A DNA stretch of 15,049 nucleotides from JBDTMC01 sp039934475 (GTDB taxonomy: Bacteria > Acidobacteriota > Terriglobia > Bryobacterales > Bryobacteraceae), in contig JBDTMC010000160.1 in assembly GCA_039934475.1 (NCBI GenBank), forward strand, positions 1 to 15,049, read 5' to 3'. The notes below the pieces were generated by a model. That model saw nothing but the letters and a program-made list of their open reading frames with translations. It was not told the DNA's origin and did not search any database. The position numbers were made by a program, and so were the translations under genes. Shown piece by piece: positions 13,605-15,049 of the stretch (the stretch's first letter is position 1; every line of letters starts with the position of its first letter).

Positions 13605-15049
13605 ATGAGAGGCGTCCTGCTTGCCGTGGCGGTCTTGGCCGCAGCGTCCGGCGCCCGAGGGCAGACTGCGGCGTGTTCCTGCGGGAAGACACCGCCTGAC
13701 CGGCCGTCACGGGTAGCGGAACCATATGCCGGTGAACCGGCCGATCTGCGTCCGTTCACGAAATTCGCAAAGCCCTACTACGAGCACTACACCAAGTCGC
13801 CCGAGTACAACGGCGCAGCCGCGGATGCCGTGACCGTTTCGCCGCAGGACGTTGACGAAGTGCCAATCGGGTTTCTCGGCCCGATCCAGGATCACAAGGA
13901 CATCGCACTAGGACAGGCCATGTTGCACGGCGCCGAGTTGGCGATACAAGAGGCCAACGCCCGCGGCGGATACGGCGGCAAGCCATTCCGGCTGAAGATT
14001 CACAACGACGGCGCCACGTGGGGATCGTCCAGCAACGAGATCGTCAAAATGGTTTACGACGACAAGGTGTGGGCCATGCTCGGCTCCATTAGCGGTGACT
14101 CGACGCACATTGGCCTCCGCGTTTCGCTGCGTGCGGAACTGCCGATGGTGAATAGCGCCGCCACCGATCCAACAATTCCGGAAACCATCATTCCCTGGAT
14201 CTTAAACGGCATCCAGGACGACCGCGTGCAGGGCTACACGTTGGCCAGACGCATCTACTCCGACCTTGGGCTGAAGCGAGTCGCACTACTGCGTGTGAAC
14301 GAGCGTTATGGACGCTTCGGCGTAGTGAAGTTTCGCGACGCTTCGCGACGCTTGGGGCATCCGGTGATCATCGAGCAGAAGTACATACCGGGTGCGACGG
14401 ACTTCGCGCGCGAGTTGCGCGTGATCAACGATTCTCGAGTGGAGGCTATCGTGCTTTGGGGCGACGCCCCGGCAGCGGCCACGATACTCAAGCAGATGCG
14501 AGCGATGGGGATGACGCAGCGCGTGTTCGGCAGCGCGCGTGTGGCGGGCCAGGATCTGTTGCGGCTCGCCGGTGCGGCAGCCGAGGGCCTGGAAGTGGTC
14601 TATCCCTACGATCCGAATCGCGACGATCCGGCGTGGTTGAATTTCCAGAAGCGATTCACGAAAGCCTACGGCGCGCCTGTCGACTCCTTCTCAGCGCTGG
14701 CATTCGACACGATGAACATCTTGCTCGATTCCATTTGCCAAGCCGGCTTGAACCGCGGCAAGATTCGCGACGCGCTGTACTCTGTGGAGCACTTTAAGGG
14801 CGTCACCGGCGAAATGACCTTCGACCCCAACGCGAAGAACGTAACCCCGATGTACCTGGGGACCGTGAAAGCGGCAAAAATTACCTACCGCCGGTACACC
14901 ATGGAAAAACCGTACGCCTCCCTGAACGAAGGCCGCTCTGGTTATGAAGGTCCGGCGCTACCCGATGCGGACGCAGGAGTTCCTCTGATCGGCGTCTTCG
15001 GGCCGGGCGCGGATAAAGTAGCAGCCTCTCTGCAACGGCCCGGTCTCCG
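13605..15049 (+). CDS. Type I (LivJ/K-like) ABC substrate-binding protein, 3'-truncated
   Basis: The start codon is preceded by AAGGAG (13594-13599). The frame stays open to the window edge, giving 481 residues without a stop. The N-terminus is a signal peptide (VLLAVAVLAAASGARG, A-R-G cleavage type), then a short ACSCGK segment. Residues about 85-440 are a Peripla_BP_6/Leu-Ile-Val-binding fold: VPIGFLGPIQDHKDIALGQ, GAELAIQEANARGG, MLGSISGDSTHIGL, VALLRVNERYGRFGV, VEAIVLWGDAPAAATILKQM and FSALAFDTMNILLDSI. Such proteins bind amino acids, amides, urea, aromatics or alcohol metabolites, and no permease or ATPase is in view. Typical members are about 370-420 residues, and this one runs on past the fold with ALPDADAGVPLIGVFGPGADKV, so an additional domain is likely. 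Its position behind cytochrome and propeller genes recalls binding proteins linked to PQQ-dependent alcohol systems. Confidence 0.9.
   Translation, partial: MRGVLLAVAVLAAASGARGQTAACSCGKTPPDRPSRVAEPYAGEPADLRPFTKFAKPYYEHYTKSPEYNGAAADAVTVSPQDVDEVPIGFLGPIQDHKDIALGQAMLHGAELAIQEANARGGYGGKPFRLKIHNDGATWGSSSNEIVKMVYDDKVWAMLGSISGDSTHIGLRVSLRAELPMVNSAATDPTIPETIIPWILNGIQDDRVQGYTLARRIYSDLGLKRVALLRVNERYGRFGVVKFRDASRRLGHPVIIEQKYIPGATDFARELRVINDSRVEAIVLWGDAPAAATILKQMRAMGMTQRVFGSARVAGQDLLRLAGAAAEGLEVVYPYDPNRDDPAWLNFQKRFTKAYGAPVDSFSALAFDTMNILLDSICQAGLNRGKIRDALYSVEHFKGVTGEMTFDPNAKNVTPMYLGTVKAAKITYRRYTMEKPYASLNEGRSGYEGPALPDADAGVPLIGVFGPGADKVAASLQRPGL

Noticed and set aside
13660..13690. Lipobox at the ACSCGK segment of the binding protein
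   Set aside because: The Cys lies after a good A-R-G signal peptidase I site and too far past the hydrophobic core. The preceding TAA is not a standard lipobox.
14332..14351. Perfect tandem 10 bp repeat (ttcgcgacgc twice) in the binding-protein gene
   Set aside because: A 10 bp insertion would shift the frame, but the protein reads through as a normal binding-fold segment (VKFRDASRRLGHPVI). It is most likely chance from repeated Arg and Ser codons.

Overview
The window is about 60% GC, densely coding, and has the feel of an Acidobacteriota genome (Solibacter/Bryobacter-like). The reasons are the run of exported beta-propeller and c-type cytochrome proteins, the CRTAC1 (FG-GAP plus ASPIC/UnbV) protein and the hydrazine-synthase-alpha-like haem protein. 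That assignment is an inference from gene content. Planctomycetes or Verrucomicrobia carry similar families, and there is no rRNA or marker gene here to settle it. I found no tRNA, rRNA, CRISPR array, insertion sequence or phage gene.

Layout. (1) Positions 2-2786, plus strand: a 5'-truncated monohaem cytochrome-like protein, a small membrane protein and a catalase-like haem protein, tightly packed and the last two translationally coupled. (2) Positions 2793-7183, minus strand: a three-gene operon transcribed M28-family peptidase, then a GMC oxidoreductase with a four-cysteine Fe-S-like motif, then a family I.5-like lipase homologue. The lipase homologue keeps its zinc ligands and the Asp and His of the triad, but has Ala where the Ser nucleophile belongs. 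This operon converges on the catalase-like gene with only 6 bp between stop codons. (3) Positions 7184-7310: a 127 bp divergent intergenic region, the only real regulatory gap. (4) Positions 7311-15049, plus strand: a six-gene operon running off the window. It encodes a propeller/HZS-alpha-like monohaem protein, a CRTAC1-type seven-blade propeller, a YVTN propeller fused to a dihaem cytochrome c peroxidase/MauG-like domain, a stand-alone two-component-type propeller, a RidA-like protein lacking the deaminase arginine, and a LivJ/K-type ligand-binding protein whose C-terminus seems to begin another domain. Three consecutive junctions are ATGA overlaps.

How it may work together (inference). The left block combines flavin, haem and possibly Fe-S oxidoreductases with a lipase-fold protein that probably binds rather than cleaves, which suggests oxidation of a lipophilic substrate such as a sterol, terpenoid or fatty acyl compound. 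The right block would be a periplasmic or outer-surface redox module: propeller scaffolds, three c-type haem sites and a small-molecule binding protein. It loosely resembles the known association of PQQ-dependent alcohol catabolism with a YVTN propeller and an ABC-type binding protein, but no PQQ dehydrogenase is visible. The most unusual points are the nucleophile-less lipase next to the GMC enzyme, and the tightly coupled operon of four different propeller proteins.
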